DNA from: Clostridiales bacterium
GTDB taxonomy: Bacteria; Bacillota; Clostridia; Lachnospirales; Lachnospiraceae
Length of the DNA stretch: 8,107 bases
Assembly (NCBI GenBank): GCA_021203115.1
Contig: JAJQBV010000035.1
Span: 1-8,107, forward strand
Direction: 5' to 3'
The position numbers and the translations under genes are program-made. The notes below the pieces were generated by a model, which searched no databases, was not told where the DNA came from, and saw only the letters and a list, made by a program, of their open reading frames with translations. This document shows, in pieces, positions 1-5,962 of this stretch (its first letter is position 1; every line of letters starts with the position of its first letter).

Positions 1-53
1 CCGCACAACAGCACAGCCAAAAGCATGCCGTTGCGCAACAGGTCCGTCATCAT
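1..53 (-). CDS. Partial CDS: N-terminus of a hydrophobic, possibly membrane, protein
   Basis: Reading leftward from an ATG at 53 (or the adjacent ATG at 50) gives an open frame of 17 codons to the window edge, starting MMTDLLRNGMLLAVLLCG. The stretch after the Arg-Asn is strongly hydrophobic, as in a first membrane helix or signal peptide. The start lies 32 nt after the stop of the upstream radical SAM gene on the same strand, so it could be a third gene of that operon. No good ribosome binding site sits at the usual distance. A GGCGG-like stretch lies near 78-84, too far from the ATG. The function cannot be recognised from so few residues, and the call depends on sequence outside the window. 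Confidence 0.35.
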   Translation of the reverse strand, partial: MMTDLLRNGMLLAVLLC

Positions 54-85
54 AGTTATCGGTTTATTTGTCGAAACGCCGCCTT

Positions 86-1477
86 CTACTTCGCAGCTTT
101 TTTCGCCTTCTTCTCTGCCATCTCCTCATCCCAGAGACGCTTTGCGGTCGGCGACCATTCCTCAGCATAAGGAATGGTCTTTGCGATCAGATCGTCCACC
201 GGCTCCTCCGCCTGCATATCCGTGGAATGTGCCCCGGAAGCCTCGACCATCTGCTTGATCATCTGCGGATTCTCCAGCATCGGGCAGGGCTGCAGGTGAT
301 TCTCATTGAACGGCATATGCTCACGGTACTGCATAAACAGCGGCTGCTGCAGACACTCCAGGAAAGACTTCTCGCGGATGTTCGCTCCGGAATAGTGGAT
401 GAACACGCACGGCTCCACATCACCGTTGGCGTTGATGTGCAGATAGTTCTTGCCACCGGCAATGCAGCCGCCCACAAACTCACCGTCATTCTGGAAATCC
501 AGCGTGAACAGCTTGATCGGGCAGTACTGGCTGCGAACATAGCGGATCCGTTTGAACATGTATTCGCGCTGCTCCGGTGTCAAAAGCAGATCGGTGCTGG
601 CGTCCTTTCCGACCGGCATATAGTGGAAATACCAGGACATGATCGCTCCCTTGTCCACCAGCATCTGGAGGAACTCATCGGAGGTCACGACCTTGTAATT
701 CTTGCTGGTGTAGCAGATGGAGATTCCGAAGATCAGTCCGTACTCCTTCATCAGATCCATGGCGTGCATAACCTTCTCAAACACACCCTTGCCGCGGCGG
801 TCATCGTTGGTCTCCTCGTAGCCCTCAACCGAGAGTGCAAAGGAGATATTGCCCAGCTCCTGCACCTTCTTGCAGACCTCCTCATCAATCAGCGTACCGT
901 TGGTAAAAATGTGAAACGCACAGTCATTGTGCTTCTCTGCCAGCATCATGATGTCTTTCTTCCGGACCATCGGCTCGCCTCCGGTCAGAAGGAAAAAGTG
1001 AATGCCCAGCTCCTTCGCCTCGGTGATAATGCGGTCCATCTCCTCGTTTGTCAGCGCCAGATTGTGACCGTACTCCGCTGCCCAGCATCCGGTGCACTTT
1101 AAGTTGCAGGCGCTGGTGGGATCCATCAGAACCAGCCACGGGATATTGCAGTTGTACTTCTCACGGTTTTCCTTGACCTTCTTAAATCCGGTCAGGCCGG
1201 TCTCAAATCCAAGGTTTAAGACATGGGTCTTCACAAGGTTCGGATGCAACTTTTCAAATGCATCGTAGATCTGCTGCGTCCAGTTATTCTCCGGATCGCC
1301 CAGCACCTTGTCTGCATTCTCCCAGAACTCATCGGGGAAGTTCTTGCCGGCGATCTTGCGCGCTGCGTGCATCAGCTTTACCAGATTTTCTTCTTTATTC
1401 TTATTAATGTACTTGTATACTCCGTTAAACGCGACCTCAAATGATTTTCTCGCGGCGGCATGCTTTAAATCTGCCAT
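86..1477 (-). CDS. Radical SAM enzyme with SPASM-like C-terminus (paralogue A, 463 aa)
   Basis: Cytosolic radical S-adenosylmethionine enzyme of unknown substrate. Residues 1-105 form a helical N-terminal domain. The [4Fe-4S]/SAM motif CX3CX2C is at C124, C128 and C131, within ACNLKCTGCW. The SAM-binding GGEP is at 166-169 and FTNGT at 191-195. A C-terminal CX13GX4C pattern (C338, G352, C357), with further conserved C375 and C398, resembles a SPASM/twitch domain binding an auxiliary Fe-S cluster. The full SPASM cysteine set is not evident. The tail is Lys/Ala rich. The ATG at 1477 is preceded by AGGAGG with 8 nt spacing. It follows paralogue B by 24 nt and is probably co-transcribed. Of the known family members, those acting on peptides, cofactors or lipids all remain possible; the class assignment is firm, the function is not. 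Confidence 0.93.
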   Translation of the reverse strand: MADLKHAAARKSFEVAFNGVYKYINKNKEENLVKLMHAARKIAGKNFPDEFWENADKVLGDPENNWTQQIYDAFEKLHPNLVKTHVLNLGFETGLTGFKKVKENREKYNCNIPWLVLMDPTSACNLKCTGCWAAEYGHNLALTNEEMDRIITEAKELGIHFFLLTGGEPMVRKKDIMMLAEKHNDCAFHIFTNGTLIDEEVCKKVQELGNISFALSVEGYEETNDDRRGKGVFEKVMHAMDLMKEYGLIFGISICYTSKNYKVVTSDEFLQMLVDKGAIMSWYFHYMPVGKDASTDLLLTPEQREYMFKRIRYVRSQYCPIKLFTLDFQNDGEFVGGCIAGGKNYLHINANGDVEPCVFIHYSGANIREKSFLECLQQPLFMQYREHMPFNENHLQPCPMLENPQMIKQMVEASGAHSTDMQAEEPVDDLIAKTIPYAEEWSPTAKRLWDEEMAEKKAKKAAK

Positions 1478-1501
1478 TCTCTTGTCCTCCTGTCTGTCGT
1501 C

Positions 1502-2911
1502 TTATCGCTCATCCAGCGTATCTTTATAGTTCGTGTAACCCTTCTTGACAAAGTGCTTCTTTGCCCAGAGCTCCTCCGCGTGAGGCGCCCACTCCTTCGC
1601 GTAGTCTCCGCACTTGCCGCAAAGATGCTCAACGGACTCCGGCGCCTGCAGGTCTGTGGAATGTGCCCCGGTCTTCTCGACCATCTCCTGCAGCTTCTCC
1701 GGATTCTCCAGCATCGGGCAGGGACGAAGGTGGTTTTTGTTGAACGGCTGTCCGTCACGGTACGCCATGAAGAGCGGCTGTTTCAGGCACTCAAGCAGCG
1801 TATTCTCGCGGATATTCGCGCCGGAATAGTGGATGAACACACAGGGCTCCGCATCCCCGTTCGCATTGATGTGGAAGTAGTTGCGTCCGCCGGCAATGCA
1901 TCCGCCGACGAACTCGCCGTCGTTCTGGAAATCCAGCAGAAGGATCGGCTTGCCGCCCTCCCAGCCGCGGACCTCGCGCAGACGGTCATGGATGTATTCG
2001 CGCTGCTCCATCGTGGGAAGCAGCTCCATGTCGGCCTCAAGTCCCACCGGCATATAGTGGAAATACCACGCATACCGGCAGCCGTGCTCGATCATCAGAT
2101 CGAAGAACTCGTCGGAGGTGACAGCGTCCATATTTTTCCTTGTATAGCAGACGGAGGTTCCGAAGAACAGTCCGTATCTCTTCATCAGATCCATCGCGGA
2201 AAGCACCGAGTCGAAAACGCCCTCTCCGCGGCGGCCGGCGTTCGCCGTCTGGAATCCCTCCAGAGACAGGGAGAAGAAAAGGTTGCCGAGCTTCTGTACG
2301 TTCTGGCAGAACTCCTCATCGATCAGCGTGCCGTTGGTAAAGCAGTGGAGCTCGCAGTCATTGTGCTTCTTCGCCAGCTTCAGGATATCCGCCTTGCGGA
2401 CCAGCGGCTCACCGCCGGTGAACATATAGAAATACACGCCCAGCTCCTTACCCTGCGTGATAACGCTGTCCATCTCCTCATATGTAAGGTTCAGCTTGTG
2501 GCCATACTCGGCGGCCCAGCATCCGGTACATCTCAGATTACATGCGCTGGTGGGATCCATCAGGATCAGCCACGGGATGTTGCATTCATGCTCTTTTCTC
2601 TTTTCACGGGTCACCTTTGTCCCATAAAGAGCCGCCTCAAATCCGAGGTTCAATGCGGTCATCTTTGCCACATGGGGATCCAGTTCATCCAGCATCTTGT
2701 TTGTGAAACGAAGCCACTTGTTGTCCGGATCCTGAATCATCGCACGGATGTTTTCATAGGTCTCCGCCTTAAAGTTGTCTCCCATGAACTTCTGAGCCAG
2801 ATCAAGAATCTGGAGAAGACCCTTCTCACGGTCCTTGTTCAGCCGCTTCAGCGCGACATCGATCGCAGTGCTGAACGCTTTTCTCTGCATTGTGTGTGAT
2901 AAGCTTGCCAC
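1502..2911 (-). CDS. Radical SAM enzyme with SPASM-like C-terminus (paralogue B, 469 aa)
   Basis: Paralogue of the downstream gene; the two align without gaps from residue 1 to about 450. Hand counting gives about 37% identity over residues 1-100 and 64% over 101-450. CX3CX2C is at C124, C128 and C131, GGEP at 166-169, and CX13GX4C at C338-C357, with C375 and C398 also kept. It has an extra CX2C at C431 and C434 that paralogue A lacks. I chose the GTG start at 2911. The frame is open upstream to an ATG at 3016, but only the GTG has a proper ribosome binding site (AAAGGAG, 8 nt away), and it makes the N-terminus match paralogue A residue for residue. First gene of the leftward operon, divergent from a TetR-family regulator. 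Substrate unknown. Confidence 0.93.
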   Translation of the reverse strand: MASLSHTMQRKAFSTAIDVALKRLNKDREKGLLQILDLAQKFMGDNFKAETYENIRAMIQDPDNKWLRFTNKMLDELDPHVAKMTALNLGFEAALYGTKVTREKRKEHECNIPWLILMDPTSACNLRCTGCWAAEYGHKLNLTYEEMDSVITQGKELGVYFYMFTGGEPLVRKADILKLAKKHNDCELHCFTNGTLIDEEFCQNVQKLGNLFFSLSLEGFQTANAGRRGEGVFDSVLSAMDLMKRYGLFFGTSVCYTRKNMDAVTSDEFFDLMIEHGCRYAWYFHYMPVGLEADMELLPTMEQREYIHDRLREVRGWEGGKPILLLDFQNDGEFVGGCIAGGRNYFHINANGDAEPCVFIHYSGANIRENTLLECLKQPLFMAYRDGQPFNKNHLRPCPMLENPEKLQEMVEKTGAHSTDLQAPESVEHLCGKCGDYAKEWAPHAEELWAKKHFVKKGYTNYKDTLDER

Positions 2912-2919
2912 TGTAAATT

Positions 2920-2926
2920 CTCCTTT
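2920..2926 (-). promoter_or_regulatory. Ribosome binding site that fixes the GTG start of radical SAM paralogue B
   Basis: On the minus strand AAAGGAG lies 8 nt before GTG 2911. The upstream in-frame ATG at 3016 and the internal ATG at 2890 have no comparable site. This shortens the longest open frame by 35 codons. Confidence 0.85.
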
Positions 2927-3041
2927 CAACTCAATTCTACAGTTTGTTCGATTACCAATCGGTGTCCATCTTACAACTCTCTGTAAAATTTCCAAGTAAT
3001 GTCTTTTTTCCAACACATTGTTGCATTTTCAACTTTTGTAT

Positions 3042-3069
3042 ATTATAATGCCTATAGAAAAAATATCAA
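3042..3069 (-). promoter_or_regulatory. Predicted sigma-A type promoter for the radical SAM operon
   Basis: On the minus strand TTGATA (3069-3064, 5/6 to consensus) is followed after 16 nt by a perfect TATAAT (3047-3042). Transcription would begin near 3035, giving a leader of about 120 nt before GTG 2911. The leader includes a small dyad (CAACA-CAT-TGTTG, 3011-3023) close to the predicted start point, which could bind a regulator. Confidence 0.6.
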
Positions 3070-3083
3070 CCGACAATTTCATT

Positions 3084-3137
3084 TTTTGTGTCAATTATCC
3101 TACATATAAAATGTTTTGTGTCGGAAATGTGACAAAA
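3084..3137 (+). promoter_or_regulatory. Putative regulator promoter and TetR-type operator region
   Basis: TTTTGTGTC occurs twice, at 3084-3092 and 3114-3122, exactly 30 bp apart. The second copy is the left half of a dyad, TTTTGT-N12-ACAAAA (3114-3137), with an overlapping inner dyad TGTC-N8-GACA (3119-3134). A -10-like TATAAA (3105-3110) lies just upstream on the plus strand, though without a clear -35. The dyad is between this -10 and the regulator's ATG, while the first direct repeat lies just upstream of the leftward -35. Both divergent promoters could therefore be controlled. Binding by the adjacent TetR protein is inferred from position only. Confidence 0.4.
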
Positions 3138-3175
3138 TCGTGAAACATTGACTTTTATTTTTCAGGAGGAAAACA

Positions 3176-3730
3176 ATGGCGACAGACCGCAGAACAAAAT
3201 ACACAAAATCCGTCATCCGTCAGGCACTCTTTGACCTGATGGCTGACAGACCGATCAACAAAATTACCGTCACGGATATCTGCAAGGCGGCGGATATCAA
3301 CCGCAGCACATTTTATTCTTATTATGAGGATGTATACGCGCTGCTGACCAGCATACAGAACGAACTTTTTGAAAATGTCGTCATCTCACTGAACCGGGAT
3401 GACTGGTATGAGGATCTCCTCGATCTGGTGGACGCAAACAAGGATCTCTGTCAGGTCCTCATGGGACCTCACGGAGATTCCTCGTTCATCCGTCAGCTCA
3501 TCTACCTCGGATATGAAAACAGTATGAAAATGTGGAAAAAAATGTATCCGTCCGCATCGGAGGAGCTGTGCGACTACACCTATGCCTATATGTCCGCCGG
3601 CGTGATCGGCGTTCTGGAAAACTGGGTCTGCAGCGGATATAAGCTCCCCACGGAGGAGGTCGGCCGGATTCTGATGGGCGTCACCATGCACGGACTGGAA
3701 TACCTCAAGACCGCCCCGACACCCGCGTGA
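3176..3730 (+). CDS. TetR/AcrR-family transcriptional regulator (184 aa)
   Basis: DNA-binding one-component repressor of the TetR class. Residues about 8-57 form the helix-turn-helix domain, with the typical ITVTDICKAADINRSTFYSYY region at 30-50. The C-terminal ligand/dimer domain contains a GPHGDSSF element (87-94) and an AGVIGVLENW helix (131-140), resembling the C-terminal domain of DhaS-like TetR proteins of Firmicutes. The ATG is preceded by AGGAGG with 6 nt spacing. It is divergent from the radical SAM pair, the usual arrangement for a TetR protein controlling its neighbours and itself. Its last 26 bp overlap the 3' end of malQ on the other strand. The ligand is unknown; a hydrophobic or lipid-like ligand is common in the superfamily but is not shown here. 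Confidence 0.93.
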   Translation: MATDRRTKYTKSVIRQALFDLMADRPINKITVTDICKAADINRSTFYSYYEDVYALLTSIQNELFENVVISLNRDDWYEDLLDLVDANKDLCQVLMGPHGDSSFIRQLIYLGYENSMKMWKKMYPSASEELCDYTYAYMSAGVIGVLENWVCSGYKLPTEEVGRILMGVTMHGLEYLKTAPTPA

Positions 3731-5189
3731 TATTTCCGATAAACTCCGCCATGTGATCCGTGATCTGATCCTTTGTAATGCGCCACTCCCAGTTGCTGCC
3801 CAGCGTGGACGGCGCGTTGATCCGCGCCTCCTTCCCCAGATGCAGGTAATCCTGCATGGGGATGATGCAGTATTTTGCAACGCTCTGCATCGCCAGCCGG
3901 ATCAGGTTATCGCAGAGCTGCTCATCACTGTCCCAATACCGGTTCAAATAATTCTTTACATGCTCCCGGATCTGTCCGGAGGCGCCGGACACGAACTGAA
4001 GCAGCGTCTCATTGTCGTGCGTGCCCGTGTAGACCACGCAGTTCGTTGTGTCATAGTTGTGCGGCAGGAATGTGTTCCCGCTCCCGCTGTCAAACGCGAA
4101 CTGCACCACCTTCATTCCCGGATATCCGCTGTCCGCAAGCAGCTTTTTCACACTGTCCGTGATCACGCCCAGATCTTCCGCAATGATCTCGACCTCCTTC
4201 ACCTGCTCCCCGATGACGGTAAGCAGATCCATGCCCGGTCCCGGTCTCCACTCGCCCTTTCTCGCCGTCTTCTCCCCGAACGGAATCGCATAATACTCAT
4301 CCAGACCGCGGAAGTGGTCAAACCGCATCACATCGTAGAGTACCGCCGCATGCCGGATGCGGCCGACCCACCACGCGTGCCCGGTCTTTTTGTGATAGTC
4401 CCAATCGTAGAGCGGATTGCCCCAGAGCTGTCCGTCCGCTGAGAAGAAATCGGGCGGAACGCCGGCCACCGACTTCGGGTTCAGATCCTTGTCAAACAGG
4501 AACATCTCCGGATGAGCCCACGCATCCGCACTGTCATGCGCCACATAGATCGGCAGGTCGCCGATGATGCGGATTCCCTGCTTTACGGCATAGGCTTTCA
4601 GTTTCACCCACTGCGTCATAAACCAATACTGGATATGCGCGTGGAAGGAAATGTCGTCCGCCAGCTTTTTCCGGGCTTTCTCCAGCGCCTTCGGATCCCG
4701 TTTTTTGTAGGGTTCCGGCCACTCATACCACGCCTTTTTCTCATACTCATCCTTCAACGCCATAAAAAGGGCGTAATCCGGAAGCCAGTCGGACTCCTTC
4801 TCACAGAACGCCTCAAACCCGGCCTGACTGCGCTTTTTATCCCGCGCATACGCTTTCCGCAGCAGCGGATAGCGGTTCTCGAACTGTTTCCCGTAATCCA
4901 CATAGGACGGGTTCGTCCCCAGCTCTGCCGCCTCGCACTCCTCGCGTGTCAGCAGACCTTCCTCGATCAGATCATCCAGCGACACAAAATACGGATTCCC
5001 CGCGACCGTCGAAAACGGCTGATAAGGGGAATCCCCATAGCTCGTATGTCCCATAGGAAGAATCTGCCAGAACGTCTGTCCGCTCTTCTTTAAAAAATCA
5101 ATCCAGTCGTAAGCCTCCTTCATAAACCCGCCGATTCCGTACCGGGACGGGAGACTGCTGACCGGGAGTAAAATTCCGCTCGCTCTCAT
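3705..5189 (-). CDS. malQ: 4-alpha-glucanotransferase (amylomaltase, GH77, 494 aa)
   Basis: Transfers alpha-1,4-glucan segments between malto-oligosaccharides, releasing glucose and lengthening acceptor chains, in cytosolic maltodextrin or glycogen metabolism. GH77 hallmarks are all present. The nucleophile Asp291 is in RFDHFRG, the acid/base Glu338 in IIAEDLG, and the stabilising Asp392 in TGTHDNET. The N-terminal GILLPVSSLPSRYGIG and the GDLPIYVAHDSADAW segment (210-224) are also typical, and the length is normal for the short bacterial form. I chose ATG 5189 because GGAGG lies 7 nt upstream and the family begins at this point; the open frame extends 13 codons further to 5228. It stands alone on its strand, convergent and overlapping with the TetR gene, with a dyad-rich 310-nt region upstream. 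Confidence 0.97.
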   Translation of the reverse strand: MRASGILLPVSSLPSRYGIGGFMKEAYDWIDFLKKSGQTFWQILPMGHTSYGDSPYQPFSTVAGNPYFVSLDDLIEEGLLTREECEAAELGTNPSYVDYGKQFENRYPLLRKAYARDKKRSQAGFEAFCEKESDWLPDYALFMALKDEYEKKAWYEWPEPYKKRDPKALEKARKKLADDISFHAHIQYWFMTQWVKLKAYAVKQGIRIIGDLPIYVAHDSADAWAHPEMFLFDKDLNPKSVAGVPPDFFSADGQLWGNPLYDWDYHKKTGHAWWVGRIRHAAVLYDVMRFDHFRGLDEYYAIPFGEKTARKGEWRPGPGMDLLTVIGEQVKEVEIIAEDLGVITDSVKKLLADSGYPGMKVVQFAFDSGSGNTFLPHNYDTTNCVVYTGTHDNETLLQFVSGASGQIREHVKNYLNRYWDSDEQLCDNLIRLAMQSVAKYCIIPMQDYLHLGKEARINAPSTLGSNWEWRITKDQITDHMAEFIGNITRVSGRS

Positions 5190-5215
5190 TATGTAACCTC
5201 CGATTACTTCGTGTT

Positions 5216-5235
5216 GTGCGCACCGCAATGCGCAC
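5216..5235. repeat. GC-rich hairpin in the malQ leader
   Basis: GTGCGCA and TGCGCAC form a perfect 7-bp stem around a 6-nt loop. It would start at about +1 of the predicted malQ transcript, well before the ribosome binding site. It could protect the 5' end of the mRNA or serve as an operator. Confidence 0.6.
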
Positions 5236-5242
5236 TAAAATG

Positions 5243-5271
5243 ATTATATAATAATTGCTTTTCTTTTTCTA
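5243..5271 (-). promoter_or_regulatory. Candidate malQ promoter
   Basis: On the minus strand a perfect TATAAT (5248-5243), within the palindrome ATTATATAAT, lies 17 nt after TAGAAA (5271-5266), a 4/6 match to the -35 consensus. The predicted start near 5236 gives a leader of about 47 nt. The weak -35 would fit activator dependence, but this is inferred. Confidence 0.4.
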
Positions 5272-5315
5272 CACTTTATATTTACAAATATGATTCTTTT
5301 TGATATAGTTTGTTT

Positions 5316-5349
5316 ATTCCTTCTATCCTGAAATCTCAGGATACGGAAT
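5316..5349. repeat. Strong composite hairpin in the malQ upstream region
   Basis: TATCCTGA-AATC-TCAGGATA (5324-5343) is a perfect 8-bp stem with a 4-nt loop. After an asymmetric internal loop, ATTCC (5316-5320) pairs with GGAAT (5345-5349). No T-tract follows on either strand, so it is probably an operator or a structured RNA rather than a terminator. Confidence 0.55.
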
Positions 5350-5389
5350 CTTAACATAAAATCAACAATACTGTATCGTCTTCGATTCC

Positions 5390-5405
5390 ATTGGTGTTTA
5401 CCAAT
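5390..5405. repeat. Short perfect dyad (ATTGGT-GTTT-ACCAAT)
   Basis: Six-base arms are perfectly complementary around GTTT. It lies about 40 bp upstream of the -35 of the small plus-strand gene and 140 bp upstream of the malQ -10. An operator for a sugar or other regulator is plausible but unproven. Confidence 0.4.
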
Positions 5406-5430
5406 TATTCAAGGCAAAACGCACTTTGAC

Positions 5431-5450
5431 AATTGAACAGGCTTTACACC
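5431..5450 (+). repeat. Left copy of a 20-bp inverted repeat flanking the 62-aa gene
   Basis: AATTGAACAGGCTTTACACC is the inverted complement of 5703-5722 at 19 of 20 positions. The -35 box TTTACA of the following gene is inside the repeat. The 252 bp between the two copies contain the whole small gene. A match this long at this distance is very unlikely by chance. Confidence 0.85.
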
Positions 5451-5471
5451 CTCAAAAAAAGCCGCTATAAT
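5443..5471 (+). promoter_or_regulatory. Promoter of the 62-aa gene
   Basis: TTTACA (5443-5448) and a perfect TATAAT (5466-5471) are separated by 17 nt. The start point would be near 5478, about 22 nt before the ATG. Its -35 box belongs to the inverted repeat, while its -10 box lies between the two repeat copies. Confidence 0.75.
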
Positions 5472-5499
5472 ATTTTATTATATGAAAGGCGGTGATATA

Positions 5500-5688
5500 A
5501 TGAAGGAGACTCAATATATGCCTACGGAAAAAGAAATGATAAATAATCTCATTGACTATTACTCAAACCTTCAGAGAATCAAAACATCCACCGACAGCCA
5601 GAAAGAGGTCGAGTATCAGATCAGACTGGTAAAAGCCAAACTCGAATCTTTCGGTATCATCACCAGCAATCTGGACATAAACAAATAG
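5500..5688 (+). CDS. Small hypothetical protein (62 aa)
   Basis: I do not recognise this protein. It is charged and probably mostly helical (residues about 9-52), without cysteines, a signal peptide or a membrane segment, so it is likely cytosolic. The start at 5500 is favoured over the ATG at 5482 because AAAGGCGGTGAT (5485-5496), one mismatch from a near-perfect anti-rRNA match, would lie inside the longer version and sits 7 nt before ATG 5500. A good promoter lies directly upstream. The gene is bracketed by a 20-bp inverted repeat. The next gene, on the same strand, begins 76 nt downstream, and read-through is possible. Confidence 0.75.
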   Translation: MKETQYMPTEKEMINNLIDYYSNLQRIKTSTDSQKEVEYQIRLVKAKLESFGIITSNLDINK

Positions 5689-5700
5689 TACCCATTCCAC

Positions 5701-5743
5701 TCGGTGTAAAGCCTGTTGAATTCATTTTATATTATCACACCGA
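5701..5743 (+). repeat. Long-loop dyad downstream of the 62-aa gene
   Basis: TCGGTGT (5701-5707) pairs perfectly with ACACCGA (5737-5743) across a 29-nt loop, and TTTT follows. It overlaps the right copy of the 20-bp repeat. It could be a weak terminator or attenuator before the Cys-motif gene, but the long loop makes this uncertain. Confidence 0.35.
5703..5722 (-). repeat. Right copy of the 20-bp inverted repeat
   Basis: GGTGTAAAGCCTGTTGAATT reads, on the minus strand, as the left copy (5431-5450) with one C/G difference. It therefore also carries an inward-facing TTTACA, but no good -10 follows it on the minus strand. No obvious target-site duplication flanks the pair. Confidence 0.85.
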
Positions 5744-5764
5744 TTTTCAAGAAAGGAGAGTCCC

Positions 5765-5962
5765 ATGACTGATTTGACCAACTGCACTCATGACTGCAGC
5801 ACCTGCGGCGCTTCCTGTGCGCCGGACGGCGAGCGCAAGCCCAGCTTTTTCGATCGGATGGAAGCTGCATCCGAACACTTCGAGGCGATGGGCGAGGAGA
5901 ACTTTATCAATATGCTCAACGAAGCGGTAGCCGCTTTGGAAAAAGAAGACGCGGAGGACTGA
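5765..5962 (+). CDS. Small Cys-motif protein, putative metal or Fe-S binding (65 aa)
   Basis: The N-terminus carries four cysteines spaced CX3CX2CX3C (C7, C11, C14, C18, in CTHDCSTCGASC), likely to bind a metal or Fe-S cluster. The rest (about 28-65) is an acidic, probably helical segment. From memory of the family, the Cys segment resembles the N-terminal extension of clostridial Mrp/NBP35-type Fe-S carrier ATPases, but here it is a stand-alone protein with no P-loop. The ATG has AAAGGAG 6 nt upstream. No convincing promoter of its own was found (TATATT or TATTAT near 5728-5735 without a -35), so it may be read from the upstream small gene. The last codons and the stop lie within a terminator stem. 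Function unknown. Confidence 0.85.
   Translation: MTDLTNCTHDCSTCGASCAPDGERKPSFFDRMEAASEHFEAMGEENFINMLNEAVAALEKEDAED

Larger units (their letters stand above)
5190..5499. other. Gene-free, dyad-rich intergenic region between malQ and the small plus-strand gene
   Basis: I see no convincing gene here. The stretch is AT-rich and contains three separate perfect dyads (5216-5235, 5316-5349, 5390-5405), a candidate leftward malQ promoter, the left copy of a 20-bp inverted repeat, and the promoter and ribosome binding site of the following small gene. None of the hairpins is followed by a clear T-tract, so they look more like operators or leader structures than terminators. Confidence 0.6.

Noticed and set aside
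68..1102. Long plus-strand open frame (344 codons) opposite radical SAM paralogue A
   Set aside because: Antisense shadow of the real gene. The same kind of shadow occurs over paralogue B, as expected from shared sequence and codon bias.
1553..2899. Long plus-strand open frame (448 codons) opposite radical SAM paralogue B
   Set aside because: It mirrors the codon pattern of the real minus-strand gene. It has no ribosome binding site or recognisable domain, and the minus-strand protein has clear family motifs and a gap-free paralogue.
2912..3016. N-terminal extension of radical SAM paralogue B to the ATG at 3016
   Set aside because: The extra 35 residues have no counterpart in paralogue A, the ATG lacks a ribosome binding site, and the extension would run over the good AAAGGAG site that serves the GTG start.
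3089..3094. Perfect minus-strand TTGACA as the -35 of the radical SAM operon
   Set aside because: The sequence 17 nt on is GGTTGA, not a -10 box. TTGATA-16-TATAAT further downstream fits better.
3753..4442. Plus-strand open frame of 229 codons inside malQ
   Set aside because: Lies wholly opposite the conserved catalytic part of malQ and lacks a translation signal or any known motif.
5426..5431. Perfect TTGACA as -35 box of the 62-aa gene
   Set aside because: No -10 box lies 16-18 nt downstream (the sequence there is CCCTCA). TTTACA-17-TATAAT immediately after it is a much better pair.
5431..5722. Insertion sequence
   Set aside because: The enclosed 62-aa protein has no transposase features, and no direct target duplication flanks the repeats. 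Kept only as an inverted-repeat cassette.
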